DNA of 64,000 nt from Collinsella sp. (GCA_019419645.1 DXZN01000002.1:38599-102598); one strand, 5' to 3'; numbered from the stretch's first letter, positions 42,784 through 52,290 are shown. The notes: generated from the letters alone by a model not told the origin. Made by a program: numbers and translations.

Positions 42784-45012
42784 GTGGCACACAACAAACT
42801 GGAGGCAAACCTCCAAGACCAGCGCGGGCAAGGCGGGCACGGAGCCATCCCCCTCTCCGCTGGCATGCTGCTCGTAACGCTCGGCGTCGTCTATGGCGAC
42901 ATCGGCACGAGCCCCATGTACACCATGAAATCAATCGTCGCCAACAACGGCGGCATCGGTACCGTCAGCGAGGACATGATCCTGGGCGCGCTTTCGCTCG
43001 TCATCTGGACCATGACGCTCGTGACCACGGTCAAGTACGTGGTAATCGCCATGAAGGCCGACAACCACAACGAAGGCGGCATCTTCGCCCTGTTCAGCCT
43101 CGTACGCAAGGTGGCACCATGGCTGATTCTGCCCGCCATGATCGGCGGTGCGGCACTGCTTGCCGACGGCATCCTCACCCCCGCCGTCACGGTCACCACA
43201 GCCATCGAGGGTCTGCGCACCATCGAATGGGGCCATGCGCTGCTGGGCGACGGGCAGACCAACGTCATCATCATCACCATCATCATTATCTGCGGCCTAT
43301 TTGCCATGCAGCGCGCCGGCACCTCGTCAATCGGCAAGCTGTTCGGCCCGCTCATGACGCTGTGGTTCCTGTTCCTGGCAGGCGCCGGTCTGTTCAACAT
43401 GCTCGGCAACCTGTCCATCTTGCGCGCGCTCAACCCCATCCGCGGCATTATGTTCCTGTTCTCGCCCATCAACCATTCGGGCATTATGGTGCTCGGCTTT
43501 GTCTTCCTGTCGACAACCGGTGCCGAGGCACTCTACTCGGACATGGGCCACGTGGGCAAGGCAAACATCTATGCATCCTGGCCATTTGTTAAGGCTGCCC
43601 TTATCCTCAACTATCTGGGTCAGGGAGCTTGGCTACTCGCCAATAACTCCAACCCCCAGATGCTCGCGATGGATATCGTCAACCCGTTCTATATGATGCT
43701 CCCCGAGCCCCTGCGCCCCTTTGCCATCGTGCTTTCGGCCGTGGCGGCCATCATCGCCTCACAGGCGCTCATCACCGGCTCGTTCTCGCTGGTATCCGAG
43801 GCAACGCGCCTCAACCTTATGCCGCACCTGCGCATCCACTACCCCAGCGACACCAAGGGCCAGCTCTATATTCCACTCGTCAATAACATCATGTGGGTCG
43901 GCTGCATCTTCATCGTGCTGCTGTTCCAAAACTCCGAGCGCATGGAGAGTGCCTACGGCCTCGCCATTACCGTGACCATGCTTATGACCACCACGCTTTT
44001 GACGAGCTATATCGTCGGCATCCTCAAGCACAAGCTGGGCGCCTGCGTCTTCGCCCTGCTCTTCGGTGCCATTGAGCTGTGCTTCTTCGCCTCGTGCCTC
44101 ACCATGTTCTTTGACGGCGGCTACGTAATGATCTTCTTGGCCTCGCTGCTGTTTGGCCTTATGTACGTGTGGCGCCGCAGCACCGCCATCGAGCGCACGC
44201 AGACGATCCTGCTGCCCGTCTCCAAGTACATTGACCAGCTCAACCGCCTGCGCAACGACGAGACCTACCCCGTGCTCGCCGACAATCTGGTGTTCCTCAC
44301 CAACAGCCCCGATCCGCTCACGCTCGACCGCGACGTGCTCTATTCCATCCTGGACAAACATCCCAAGCGCGCCAAGGCATACTGGTTCATCAACGTGCAC
44401 GTTACCGACGAACCCTATACGCACGAGTATTCCGTCGAGACCTTTGGCACGGACTTTTTGTTCCGCGTGCGCCTGGACCTGGGCTTTAAGGTCAACCAGC
44501 GCGTCAACGCCTATCTGCGTCAGATCGTCGGCGACTTGATGGCATCGGGCGAGCTGCCGCCGCAACATCACACCTACTCCATCTACGAGACGCGCGGCAA
44601 CGTAGGTGACTTCCGCTTTTGCATGCTGCGCAAGATGCTTGCCCCCGAAACGGACATCAACCGCAATGACCACCGCGTGATGGCCATCAAGTACGCCGTC
44701 CGCCGCGCCTGCGGAAGCCCGGCACGCTGGTACGGTCTCGAGAACTCGGCCATCATCATTGAGTACGTACCGCTCTTTGCCCGCATGCGCCCGGCCGTCA
44801 AACTTGTGCGCACCCAGGTGCCGCTCGAGGTTCAGATCGAAGAGGCCGAGAAAATGGAGGTCGACATCTTCTCGGACGACTTGGTCAACGGCAACGAGGC
44901 CGGCAAGAGCATGAACGTCGATCCCACCGAGCTGCTCGAGAGCGTCGCCGATACGCCCGAACAGCAACTCGACGGACTCGAGAGCACCCAGTTCAACGAC
45001 GCCAACTTCTAA
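42784..45012 (+). CDS. kup: KUP-family potassium uptake transporter
   Basis: 742 residues from a GTG at 42784 with AAGGGAG upstream; an in-frame ATG six codons earlier has no ribosome site. The start LLVTLGVVYGDIGTSPMYT is the KUP signature, followed by HNEGGIFALFSL and about 12 hydrophobic segments (to about residue 480), then a cytosolic C-terminal domain of about 250 residues. Takes up potassium with protons. An acidic tail ends the protein. Strong terminator downstream. Confidence 0.95.
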   Translation: MAHNKLEANLQDQRGQGGHGAIPLSAGMLLVTLGVVYGDIGTSPMYTMKSIVANNGGIGTVSEDMILGALSLVIWTMTLVTTVKYVVIAMKADNHNEGGIFALFSLVRKVAPWLILPAMIGGAALLADGILTPAVTVTTAIEGLRTIEWGHALLGDGQTNVIIITIIIICGLFAMQRAGTSSIGKLFGPLMTLWFLFLAGAGLFNMLGNLSILRALNPIRGIMFLFSPINHSGIMVLGFVFLSTTGAEALYSDMGHVGKANIYASWPFVKAALILNYLGQGAWLLANNSNPQMLAMDIVNPFYMMLPEPLRPFAIVLSAVAAIIASQALITGSFSLVSEATRLNLMPHLRIHYPSDTKGQLYIPLVNNIMWVGCIFIVLLFQNSERMESAYGLAITVTMLMTTTLLTSYIVGILKHKLGACVFALLFGAIELCFFASCLTMFFDGGYVMIFLASLLFGLMYVWRRSTAIERTQTILLPVSKYIDQLNRLRNDETYPVLADNLVFLTNSPDPLTLDRDVLYSILDKHPKRAKAYWFINVHVTDEPYTHEYSVETFGTDFLFRVRLDLGFKVNQRVNAYLRQIVGDLMASGELPPQHHTYSIYETRGNVGDFRFCMLRKMLAPETDINRNDHRVMAIKYAVRRACGSPARWYGLENSAIIIEYVPLFARMRPAVKLVRTQVPLEVQIEEAEKMEVDIFSDDLVNGNEAGKSMNVDPTELLESVADTPEQQLDGLESTQFNDANF

Positions 45013-45034
45013 CACGCCACCAGCCATTGACGAC

Positions 45035-45073
45035 AACGGCCTCGCATCTCATAAGAGGTGCGAGGCCGTTTTA
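45035..45073 (+). terminator. Terminator after kup
   Basis: AACGGCCTCGCAC-type stem: AACGGCCTCGCATCTC pairs with GAGGTGCGAGGCCGTT, followed by TTATG. Confidence 0.85.
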
Positions 45074-45093
45074 TGTCGCAACGGACCAGTGAG

Positions 45094-46059
45094 CTACGAA
45101 CGACGCGGCTCGGGAACCACGAGCCTATCGGGGCTCGCGCCCTCGGCATCCATCAGGCTCACGTAACGAATCGACGGATCCCCATACATCGCGTAGTAAT
45201 AATTGCCCGTGCGCGCGCTAAAGCATCCGGTATAGATAGTCTTCTCGAACTTGCCATCGCCCATCCTGGACGCCCCCTCAATCATCACCACGCCCTCGAG
45301 CGAGCGGAACATGCGAACGACGTTTTCGGTCTCGCTCTCCTTTTGCGGGTAATTGGCATTGAGGTACGCCGCCTTTACAAAACGGCTCGGCGAATAGCAA
45401 TCGCCCGGAATGCCGCGCATGCCGGCACCGGCTCCATAGGGCTTAAGCTCGGCGCCACGCCATGTCGCCGTCTGCGGAAAATCGCTTGTGGCGGTGATAT
45501 AGGTGCGCAGGTTTTCCATGTGCCACGGGAAGGTCGGCTGGTTGGCAAGGGTGTCGACCGGATCGTCGTATACATGCAGGCCGTCAGCCATCATCTCGAC
45601 CACGATGCTGCGCTGGCTGTCGCCGATAATCCAATGGAGCAGCGACACGCCCAGCCCCTCTCCGGCAGATTTGGCGACAATCACCGTGTCGCGCAGCGCG
45701 GCCTCGACCTCATCGACCGTCGAGAACGTCGCTGCCACCCACAGGGGAAACTCATAGGCCGCGATATTGTTCTTGCCGTCGACAGGGCCCTCGGCATACT
45801 CGGCATAGCCGGGAAAGTTGAGCCCCGCCACAGCCAGACCCGCATCGTTACCACAGTCGAAAAACATGGGATAGTTCTTGTAATCGATGCACATGCCGAT
45901 TACCGCGTGTGCCGCCGACGCATCGTCGATAAACGAATACGGAATGTGGAACCCGCGCGGCATCACGCGAACCTGTTGGCCGTAGTCAAAGCTCCAGTCG
46001 AGGTTGCGGCCCAGATACATGTGGCCAGAATTATCGGTAAATCGAATGCTCGTGCACAT
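45094..46059 (-). CDS. bsh: Bile salt hydrolase / linear amide C-N hydrolase
   Basis: 321 residues from the ATG at 46059 with AGGAGG upstream. Choloylglycine hydrolase family, with the N-terminal nucleophile exposed after Met removal: Cys2 in MCTSIRF, Arg18 and Asp21 in YLGRNLDW, Asn81 in AGLNFPG, Asn173 in LANQPTF and Arg226 in SPSRF, equivalent to the six catalytic residues of known bile salt hydrolases. The LANQPTF segment favours bile salts over penicillin V. Deconjugates glycine- or taurine-linked bile acids. Stands alone. Confidence 0.92.
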   Translation of the reverse strand: MCTSIRFTDNSGHMYLGRNLDWSFDYGQQVRVMPRGFHIPYSFIDDASAAHAVIGMCIDYKNYPMFFDCGNDAGLAVAGLNFPGYAEYAEGPVDGKNNIAAYEFPLWVAATFSTVDEVEAALRDTVIVAKSAGEGLGVSLLHWIIGDSQRSIVVEMMADGLHVYDDPVDTLANQPTFPWHMENLRTYITATSDFPQTATWRGAELKPYGAGAGMRGIPGDCYSPSRFVKAAYLNANYPQKESETENVVRMFRSLEGVVMIEGASRMGDGKFEKTIYTGCFSARTGNYYYAMYGDPSIRYVSLMDAEGASPDRLVVPEPRRS

Positions 46060-46154
46060 AGCGCCTCCTAGCTTTACGGTCCTGCTAAGGTTATTGTCAC
46101 CAAACAAAAAGGCGCTAAACACAAAAGCCCAGACATGACAACAATGTCACGCCC

Positions 46155-46188
46155 GGACCAAAAGAGACGAAGTGCGGTGCTTTGGTCC
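46155..46188. terminator. Hairpin between deformylase-like and bile salt hydrolase genes
   Basis: GGACCAAA and TTTGGTCC arms at the end of the deformylase-like gene on the minus strand; no clear T run. Confidence 0.4.
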
Positions 46189-46190
46189 CC

Positions 46191-46610
46191 TTAGACCAAC
46201 TTTCCAAGACAGTGGTCGATCATATGCTGGACCATCTGCGCCTCAAAGCCCGCGTAGTCGCGGCGGCACTCCTTCATCTTGCCGTCGACGATCTGGTCAA
46301 AGGCAACCTTGCACTTGATGTAGCGTGTGGACTTGGTGACCTCCTCGTGCGTCAGGCAGCTCTCCTCCATCTTGCTGGCGCCCAGGCCAAACACCAGACG
46401 GGGGTTGTAGAGCACGTGGGGCTCGCCGGCATCGTCCAGGTAGACGCAGACCTTCTTGGTAACGCCAATCTGATTGGCGGCCAAGCAGCCGGCATCATCG
46501 AGCGACTTGATGGTATCAATCAGATCCTGAGCGACCGATTCGTCCTCGACAGTCGCAACCTCGCAACGCTGAGACAGGATAGCCTCGTCGCGGCAGAGCT
46601 CTTTAATCAT
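46191..46610 (-). CDS. Peptide deformylase-like protein lacking the catalytic glutamate
   Basis: 139 residues from the ATG at 46610 (GGAGG upstream). Motif 1 is CLAANQIGV (42-50), motif 2 is ESCLT with Cys85, and motif 3 reads QHMIDH (128-133): the two metal-binding histidines remain, but Met130 replaces the glutamate that normally activates water. The fold and metal site are probably kept while deformylase activity is probably lost or much reduced. A normal-looking deformylase is at 38569, so this copy is free to have another role. Confidence 0.85.
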   Translation of the reverse strand: MIKELCRDEAILSQRCEVATVEDESVAQDLIDTIKSLDDAGCLAANQIGVTKKVCVYLDDAGEPHVLYNPRLVFGLGASKMEESCLTHEEVTKSTRYIKCKVAFDQIVDGKMKECRRDYAGFEAQMVQHMIDHCLGKLV

Positions 46611-46803
46611 ACGTTCCTCCATAGGGGTCGTTGTAACCGCTTAAGTATACGGTACCTACACAATTTCATGCGAAAGATACCGCCCGTCCGTTACAAACCG
46701 CCGAACATCAACATGTGAGGAACACCAACTTCACAAAGGCGATATAGTGGGTGAGTTCGTGTCAATCGGCCTAAACTCGGGGCCGAACAAGGAAAGGGTA
46801 TGC

Positions 46804-48117
46804 ATGGACGAACTATTTCACGTCAGTGAGCGCAAGTCCACAATCGGGACCGAACTTCGCGCTGGACTGACAACATTCCTGGCGATGGCCTACATCATCG
46901 CCGTCAACCCCGCGGTACTCTCGGGCGCTGGCATCGATGCGGGAGCGCTCGCCTGCGCCACCTGCCTGGGCGCCGGCATCATGACCATCTGCATGGGCAT
47001 CTTCGCAAACCGCCCGCTCGCCTGCGCGTCGGGCCTGGGCATCAACGCCATGATCGCGGGCATCGCCACCACCATGTGCGGCGGCGACTGGCACGTGGCC
47101 ATGAGCGTTATCTTCCTCGAGGGCATCGTCATCTTGCTGCTCGTCCTGTGCGGCCTGCGCGAGGCCATCATGGACGCCATCCCCGTGGTCCTGCGCCACG
47201 CCATCTCGGTGGGTCTGGGCCTGTTTATCGCCATGATCGGCCTGTGCGACGCCGGCATCATCACCGCTGGCGCCGGTACGCTTGTCGGCCTGGGCGACAT
47301 CACCTCCCCCACCTTTATCGTCGGCATCATCTCCATCGTCGTGACGGTCGCCCTGGCTTCCCGCAACGTGCCGGGCTCGCTGCTCATCGGCATCATCGTC
47401 GCCGTTATCGCCGGTATCCCGCTGGGCGTCACTCATGCGCCCGAGGGCCTCATCGCACCGCTCGACTTCTCGACCTTTGGCGCCCCGTTTGCCAGCACCG
47501 CCGATGGCAACATGGCCATCGTGAAGGTTCTGACCGACCCGATGCTGCTCGTCGTGGCCTTCTCGCTGCTCATGAGTGACTTCTTCGACACCATGGGCAC
47601 CGCGATGGCCGTCGCCAAGCAGGGCGAGTTCCTGACCGAGGACGGCAATGTCGAGGACATCCGTCCCATCCTGGTCGTCGACTCCGTGGCCGCTGCTGCC
47701 GGTGGCTTTATGGGCGTCTCCTCCATCACCACTTTCGTCGAGTCCACGTCCGGCGCTGCCGACGGTGGCCGCACGGGTCTCACCTCCGTCACCACCGGCG
47801 TGCTGTTCATCCTCGCCGCGTTCTTCTCCCCCATCGTCACCATCGTTTCCAGCGCCGCCACCTGCGGTGCTCTGGTCTACGTCGGCTACCTCATGATGAG
47901 CGAGGCCTCCGAGATCGACTGGTCCGACGTGTCGCAAGGTTTCCCGGCGTTCATGATTGTCGCCGGCGTGCCCTTCACTTACTCCATCTCTGCCGGCATT
48001 GGCCTGGGCTTTATCGCCTACGTGATCGTCGCGCTCTTTAAGGGCGAGGCCTCCAAGATCAAGCCGCTCATGTGGATCGCAGCCCTTGCCTTCCTCGTCT
48101 ACTTCTTCGTGGCGTAA
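46804..48117 (+). CDS. Purine (adenine/guanine/hypoxanthine) permease, AzgA-like NCS2 family
   Basis: 437 residues from the ATG at 46804 (GGAAAGGG upstream); the frame is open back to 46747. About 12-14 hydrophobic segments. TELRAGLTTFLAMAYIIAVNP at the N-terminus, GLGINAMIAG and DFFDTMGTAMAVAKQ are hallmark segments of the AzgA-type purine transporters. Imports purine bases with protons. Single gene with its own terminator. Confidence 0.93.
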   Translation: MDELFHVSERKSTIGTELRAGLTTFLAMAYIIAVNPAVLSGAGIDAGALACATCLGAGIMTICMGIFANRPLACASGLGINAMIAGIATTMCGGDWHVAMSVIFLEGIVILLLVLCGLREAIMDAIPVVLRHAISVGLGLFIAMIGLCDAGIITAGAGTLVGLGDITSPTFIVGIISIVVTVALASRNVPGSLLIGIIVAVIAGIPLGVTHAPEGLIAPLDFSTFGAPFASTADGNMAIVKVLTDPMLLVVAFSLLMSDFFDTMGTAMAVAKQGEFLTEDGNVEDIRPILVVDSVAAAAGGFMGVSSITTFVESTSGAADGGRTGLTSVTTGVLFILAAFFSPIVTIVSSAATCGALVYVGYLMMSEASEIDWSDVSQGFPAFMIVAGVPFTYSISAGIGLGFIAYVIVALFKGEASKIKPLMWIAALAFLVYFFVA

Positions 48118-48144
48118 CAGCATAGTCTGCTAAAGCAAAACAAC

Positions 48145-48186
48145 AAGGCGCGGAGTCGCATCGAGCGGCTCCGCGCTTTTCTTTTA
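48145..48186 (+). terminator. Terminator after the purine permease
   Basis: GCGCGGAGTCGC pairs with GCGGCTCCGCGC, followed by TTTTCTTTT. Confidence 0.9.
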
Positions 48187-48211
48187 AAGCCAGGCAACGC
48201 ACGGACGCGCG

Positions 48212-48325
48212 ATGTATTGCTTCCCGAGTTTTGGACATTTTGCCCTCCAAACGGCACTACCGCCGGCTACATCCTGCAGATATGCTGGGCGTAATCGCAT
48301 AGGCCCTATGAAGATGGGAGTAGCC
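48212..48325 (+). promoter_or_regulatory. Conserved leader of surface protein gene 1
   Basis: The stretch TTTTGGACATTTTGCCCTCC followed by AAACGGCACTACCGCCGGC is repeated almost unchanged before the second surface-protein gene (50294-50340). TTTGGA/TCCAAA within it can form a small stem. Its conservation in untranslated DNA points to a promoter or leader function or to a recent duplication. Confidence 0.6.
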
Positions 48326-50098
48326 ATGGCCGCCTTGTTCACGACCCCCAAGCGCAATGACAAAACCTCTGGAGCCCATTTTGTCGAGCCCGACGTTCGC
48401 CGTCGCATAGGACTCGCGCACAGCAGCTGGCGCCGCGTGACGCGCCGCATCGTCGTGGGTGCCGTGTGCGCGCTCACGGTGAGCTCGCTGCTCATGCCGA
48501 GCGTCTCGCTCGCGGCGGAGTGGGTGGACGTCGATGGCGTCCGCCACGAAGCGGCCGCGGGGCCCGCGGGAGACGCCGCCGGCACCTGGTCATGGGACGG
48601 CGCCGATGATATGAAGCTCAACGGCTACAACGGCGGTGCGATCGAGGCAGCGGGCAAGCTCAACGTGAGCTACGAGGGCAACAACACCGTCACTAACGAC
48701 GACGGCCGCGGCATCAAGGTTAAGGATGGCGCGAACGAGAACGCCGAGCTTAATATTCAGGGCGACGCGTCCAGCACGCTCAACGTGGCATCTTCTCGTG
48801 ACGCCATCACTTCCGTCGGCAACATCAACATCGACGGCGCTGGCACTGTCAACGCCACGAGCACCGAGCACGATGCCATCGATGCCGGGGGCGATGTCAC
48901 CATCAAGGGCTCGGGAAACGTTAACGCCACGGGCGATTCGGATGGCATCAGGGCCGACGGCAACATCACGATCGACAACAGCGGAACCGTCACCGCCAAG
49001 GCCACCGAGGATCAGGGTATCGATGCTAACGAGAACCTCATCATAAAGGGCGGCGGCAAGGTAGAGGCAAGCTCTATCAAAGACAATGCGATTTGGGCCG
49101 ACGGCAACATCGAGATCTCGGATGGCAGCCAGGTCAAGGCAAGTTCCGAGGAAGACGCCGCCATCGACGGTAAAAACAGCCTCACGGTCACGAACGCTTC
49201 CCTCAACGCAAGTGGCGTTGGGTATGGCATCTATGTCTACAAGGGCATCACGCTCGATGGCGCGACCGTGACGGCCCGCGCAAGCTCAGATGGCGGGGAA
49301 GTCAGCGCACTCTTCACCGATGAGGACGACATCGTCATCAAGAACGGCTCGACTGTGGATGCGCTCGCAGAAGGCAGGTTCTCGGTTGCAATCTCCACCA
49401 GTAATTTCTACTCCGGCGAAGCGGGTGGCCATATCTACATCAGCGACTCCGTTGTCAAGGCCATAGCCCGCTATGCCGAGACCGGCGGCGACGGCCCCGA
49501 CCACTACAGTGCAGGCCAGGATGGCGAAACTAACCCTCAGCCCCGAGGCATGAACATCGGCATCTTTGCTCAGACCAAGGAGGGCATCACGCCCGCAACC
49601 ATTTCGATTCTCCGCAGCAAGGTCACGGCCGAGGGAGACACGGCGGCAATCTTCGCCCTTGCCATGAGCGCGGATGGTAAGGCGATTGGCACCATCGAAA
49701 TCGAAGGAGCCACCATCCAGACGCCTGAAGGCGGCAAGGTCATTGACTATCGCAACAAGGAAGAACTCAGCGACGGCATCGTCTACGAGGCGGGTCAAAC
49801 CATCGGCACGGGCGACGCTGTGATCGACTCCCCCTATAACGAAGCTGTCGCCAAGAGCACGGTCATCGCGCCTCCCGAAGAGACCAAACCCGGGGAAAAG
49901 CCCGGCGAGACCAAGCCGGGTTCCAAGTCTAAGAGCGCGAAGACAACCAAGACCGTTGCAGTTGCAGCCACGGGAGCCAAGATCGCCGGCAAACTCGCAG
50001 CGACCGGCGACGCCTCGAGCGCAGCCATCGTGGCAGCCGCCCTTGCGGGAACAGCCGCCATCGCCGCGGGCGCCGTGGTGAGCCGCAAGCGCTCATAG
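48326..50098 (+). CDS. Cell-wall-anchored beta-helix surface protein 1
   Basis: 590 residues from the ATG at 48326 (GGGAG upstream). A long N-terminus with twin basic stretches precedes a signal peptide (about 35-62, ending VSLAAEW). Residues about 85-330 are repeated strands such as GNINIDGAGTVNATS, GDVTIKGSGNVNATG and GNITIDNSGTVTAKA, the pattern of a right-handed beta-helix like the Cthe_2159 carbohydrate-binding family. A Lys/Pro-rich wall-spanning stretch leads to LAATGD, a hydrophobic tail and SRKRS, a sortase sorting signal of LPXTG type. Paralogous to the next gene. Confidence 0.88.
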   Translation: MAALFTTPKRNDKTSGAHFVEPDVRRRIGLAHSSWRRVTRRIVVGAVCALTVSSLLMPSVSLAAEWVDVDGVRHEAAAGPAGDAAGTWSWDGADDMKLNGYNGGAIEAAGKLNVSYEGNNTVTNDDGRGIKVKDGANENAELNIQGDASSTLNVASSRDAITSVGNINIDGAGTVNATSTEHDAIDAGGDVTIKGSGNVNATGDSDGIRADGNITIDNSGTVTAKATEDQGIDANENLIIKGGGKVEASSIKDNAIWADGNIEISDGSQVKASSEEDAAIDGKNSLTVTNASLNASGVGYGIYVYKGITLDGATVTARASSDGGEVSALFTDEDDIVIKNGSTVDALAEGRFSVAISTSNFYSGEAGGHIYISDSVVKAIARYAETGGDGPDHYSAGQDGETNPQPRGMNIGIFAQTKEGITPATISILRSKVTAEGDTAAIFALAMSADGKAIGTIEIEGATIQTPEGGKVIDYRNKEELSDGIVYEAGQTIGTGDAVIDSPYNEAVAKSTVIAPPEETKPGEKPGETKPGSKSKSAKTTKTVAVAATGAKIAGKLAATGDASSAAIVAAALAGTAAIAAGAVVSRKRS

Positions 50099-50156
50099 AC
50101 GCCCTTCATACACGAACCGACACTTTTAAAGCCGCCTAGTCCGCGCACCGTTTAGC

Positions 50157-50200
50157 AACGCCACCGCCGAGCCCCCCTCCGGCGGTGGCGTTTCCTGTTT
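50157..50200 (+). terminator. Terminator after surface protein 1
   Basis: AACGCCACCGCCG and CGGCGGTGGCGTT form a 13-bp stem followed by TCCTGTTT. The same stem follows surface protein 2. Confidence 0.88.
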
Positions 50201-50400
50201 GCACTCGTATGGTGCACACGCGAGCGGAGTCGCAACAGGCGGCTCCGCGCTTTGTGATTAATGCCCGACAACGCGTAGGTGCGCAGCTTATTCCTCTTCC
50301 GGATTTTGGACATTTTGCCCTCCAAACGGCACTACCGCCGGCAACATCCAGCAGATACGCTGAACCTAGCCGTATAGGCCCTTTGAGAACGGGAGCAACC
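50201..50400 (+). promoter_or_regulatory. Leader of surface protein gene 2
   Basis: Intergenic DNA holding the second copy of the leader (GGATTTTGGACATTTTGCCC then TCCAAACGGCACTACCGCCG, about 50292-50340) at nearly the same distance from the start codon as in copy 1. Confidence 0.6.
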
Positions 50401-52191
50401 ATGGCAGCCTTGTTCACGACCCCCAAACGCAATGACACTACCGCCGGAACCCATGTTGCCGAACCCGACGTTCGCCGTCGCATAGGACTCGCGCACGGCA
50501 GCTGGCGCCGCGTGACGCGCCGCATCGTCGTAGGCGCCGTGTGCGCGCTCACGGCGAGCTCGCTGCTCATGCCGAGCGTCTCGCTCGCGGCGGAATGGGT
50601 CAAGGTCGGCGAAACCAAATACAACGCCGGCACTGCGGCGGGCGACGAGACCGGCACCTGGTCGTGGGACGGCGCCGACGACTTGAAGCTCAACAACTAT
50701 AACGGCGGCGAGATCCAGGCCGCAGGCAAGCTCAACGTGAATTACTCGGGAAACAACATCGTCACTGCCGACTGGATCGAAGGCATCAAGGCTTCTCATG
50801 GCAAGAATGAGAACGCCGAGCTCAATATCCAAGGCAACGCGGGCAGCACGCTCAGCGTGACATCTACTGAGGACGCTATCCTCTCCACGGGTAATATCAA
50901 CATCGACGGAGCCGGATCCGTCAACGCCACGAGCGCTGGATTTGATGCCATCGACGCCGAGGGCGATCTCGCTATCAAAGGTTCGGGCAACGTCAACGCC
51001 ACGGGCGTATCGGATGGCATCAGGGCAAACGGCAATATCACGATTGACGACAGCGGGGCCGTCACCGCCAGGGCTACCAAGGACAAGGGTATCGGAACCG
51101 ACAAGAACCTCACCATCAAGGGTGGCGGCACAGTCGAGGCAAGCTCAGCCGATGGTGAGGCCATTTGGAGCGGCGGCAACATCAATATCTCGGACGGCAG
51201 CCAGGTCAAGGCGAGCTCCGAGAAAGACGCCGCCGTCGAGGCCAAGGGCAGCCTCGCAGCCACAAACGCCTCCCTCAACGCAAACGGTGTTGAATATGGC
51301 GTCTATGCCCACAAGGGCATCACACTCGATCATGCAAACGTGACAGTCCGCGCAAGTAAAGGCAGATACGGTGGCGCCATTGCCCTCTTCACCTACCAAG
51401 ACGATATCGTCGTCAAGAACGGCTCCACCGTGGACGCGTTTGCGGAAGGCGAGGTTTCGGCTGCATTCTCCACCAGAAACGATCGACCCAACGAGGAGGG
51501 TGGCCACATCTACATCAGCGACTCCGTTGTCAAGGCCATAGCCCGCTATGTCGAGAACGGCGACGGCCCCATCCCCTACAGCGAAAACCAAGATGGTGAG
51601 ACGAGCCCCGAGCCCCAAGGCGAGAACATCGGCATCATCGCCCAGACCAGCGAGGGCGTCACACCCGCAGTCATCTCGATCATCCGCAGCAAGGTAACGG
51701 CCGAAGGAGATACAGCGGCAATCTTTGCCCGTGCCATGAGCGCTGACGGCAAGACAATCGGCACCATCAAGATTGAGAACGCCGCCATCCAGACGCCCGA
51801 AGGCGGCAAGGTCATTGACTATCGCAAGCTCCGTGACGGCATCTACGAGGCAGGCCAAGCCATCGGCACGGGCGACGCTGTGATCGACTCCCCCTATAAC
51901 GAAGCTGTCGCCAAGAGCATGGTCATCGCACCTCCCGAGGTAGCCAAGCCGGAAGACCCCAAGCCCGACGAGACCAAGCCCGCAGAAAGCAAGCCCGCGG
52001 AGTCCAAGCAGAACCCCAAGCCTGAGGGCTCAAAGCCGACCAAGGCCGTTGCGGCTTCAATCACGAAAGCCAAGACTACCGGCGTGCTCGCGGCAACCGG
52101 CGACACCTCGGGTGCGGCCATCGTGGCAACCGTCCTTGCGGGAACAGCCGCTATCGCCGCAGGCACCATGGCGAGCCGCAAGCGCTCTTAG
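50401..52191 (+). CDS. Cell-wall-anchored beta-helix surface protein 2
   Basis: 596 residues from the ATG at 50401 (GGGAGCA upstream). Same plan as the preceding gene: basic N-terminus, signal peptide, beta-helix-like repeats (GNINIDGAGSVNATS, GNVNATGVSDGIRANG), a second domain containing GGHIYISDSVVKAIARY, a Pro/Lys/Glu-rich stretch (KPEDPKPDETKPAESKPAES) and a sorting signal LAATGD with hydrophobic tail and SRKRS. The N-terminal 60 residues and the SPYNEAVAKS segment are nearly identical between the two; the middles differ more. Probably adhesins or glycan-binding proteins attached by sortase. Confidence 0.88.
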   Translation: MAALFTTPKRNDTTAGTHVAEPDVRRRIGLAHGSWRRVTRRIVVGAVCALTASSLLMPSVSLAAEWVKVGETKYNAGTAAGDETGTWSWDGADDLKLNNYNGGEIQAAGKLNVNYSGNNIVTADWIEGIKASHGKNENAELNIQGNAGSTLSVTSTEDAILSTGNINIDGAGSVNATSAGFDAIDAEGDLAIKGSGNVNATGVSDGIRANGNITIDDSGAVTARATKDKGIGTDKNLTIKGGGTVEASSADGEAIWSGGNINISDGSQVKASSEKDAAVEAKGSLAATNASLNANGVEYGVYAHKGITLDHANVTVRASKGRYGGAIALFTYQDDIVVKNGSTVDAFAEGEVSAAFSTRNDRPNEEGGHIYISDSVVKAIARYVENGDGPIPYSENQDGETSPEPQGENIGIIAQTSEGVTPAVISIIRSKVTAEGDTAAIFARAMSADGKTIGTIKIENAAIQTPEGGKVIDYRKLRDGIYEAGQAIGTGDAVIDSPYNEAVAKSMVIAPPEVAKPEDPKPDETKPAESKPAESKQNPKPEGSKPTKAVAASITKAKTTGVLAATGDTSGAAIVATVLAGTAAIAAGTMASRKRS

Positions 52192-52248
52192 ACGCCTCTG
52201 CGCACATGGCAGCTCCCGCGAAGGCCCCGAGTCCCAGCACCGTTTAAC

Positions 52249-52290
52249 AACGCCACCGCCGAGCTCCCCTCCGGCGGTGGCGTTTTCCAT
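52249..52290 (+). terminator. Terminator after surface protein 2
   Basis: AACGCCACCGCCG / CGGCGGTGGCGTT stem then TTCC; a copy of the terminator at 50157. Confidence 0.88.

Noticed and set aside
43759..45036. Minus-strand frame of 425 codons
   Set aside because: Antisense shadow of kup, which has all KUP motifs and a ribosome site.
46813..48123. Minus-strand frame of 436 codons, rich in Gly, Asp and His
   Set aside because: Mirror of the purine permease gene; low-complexity composition produced by the complementary codons of a hydrophobic protein.
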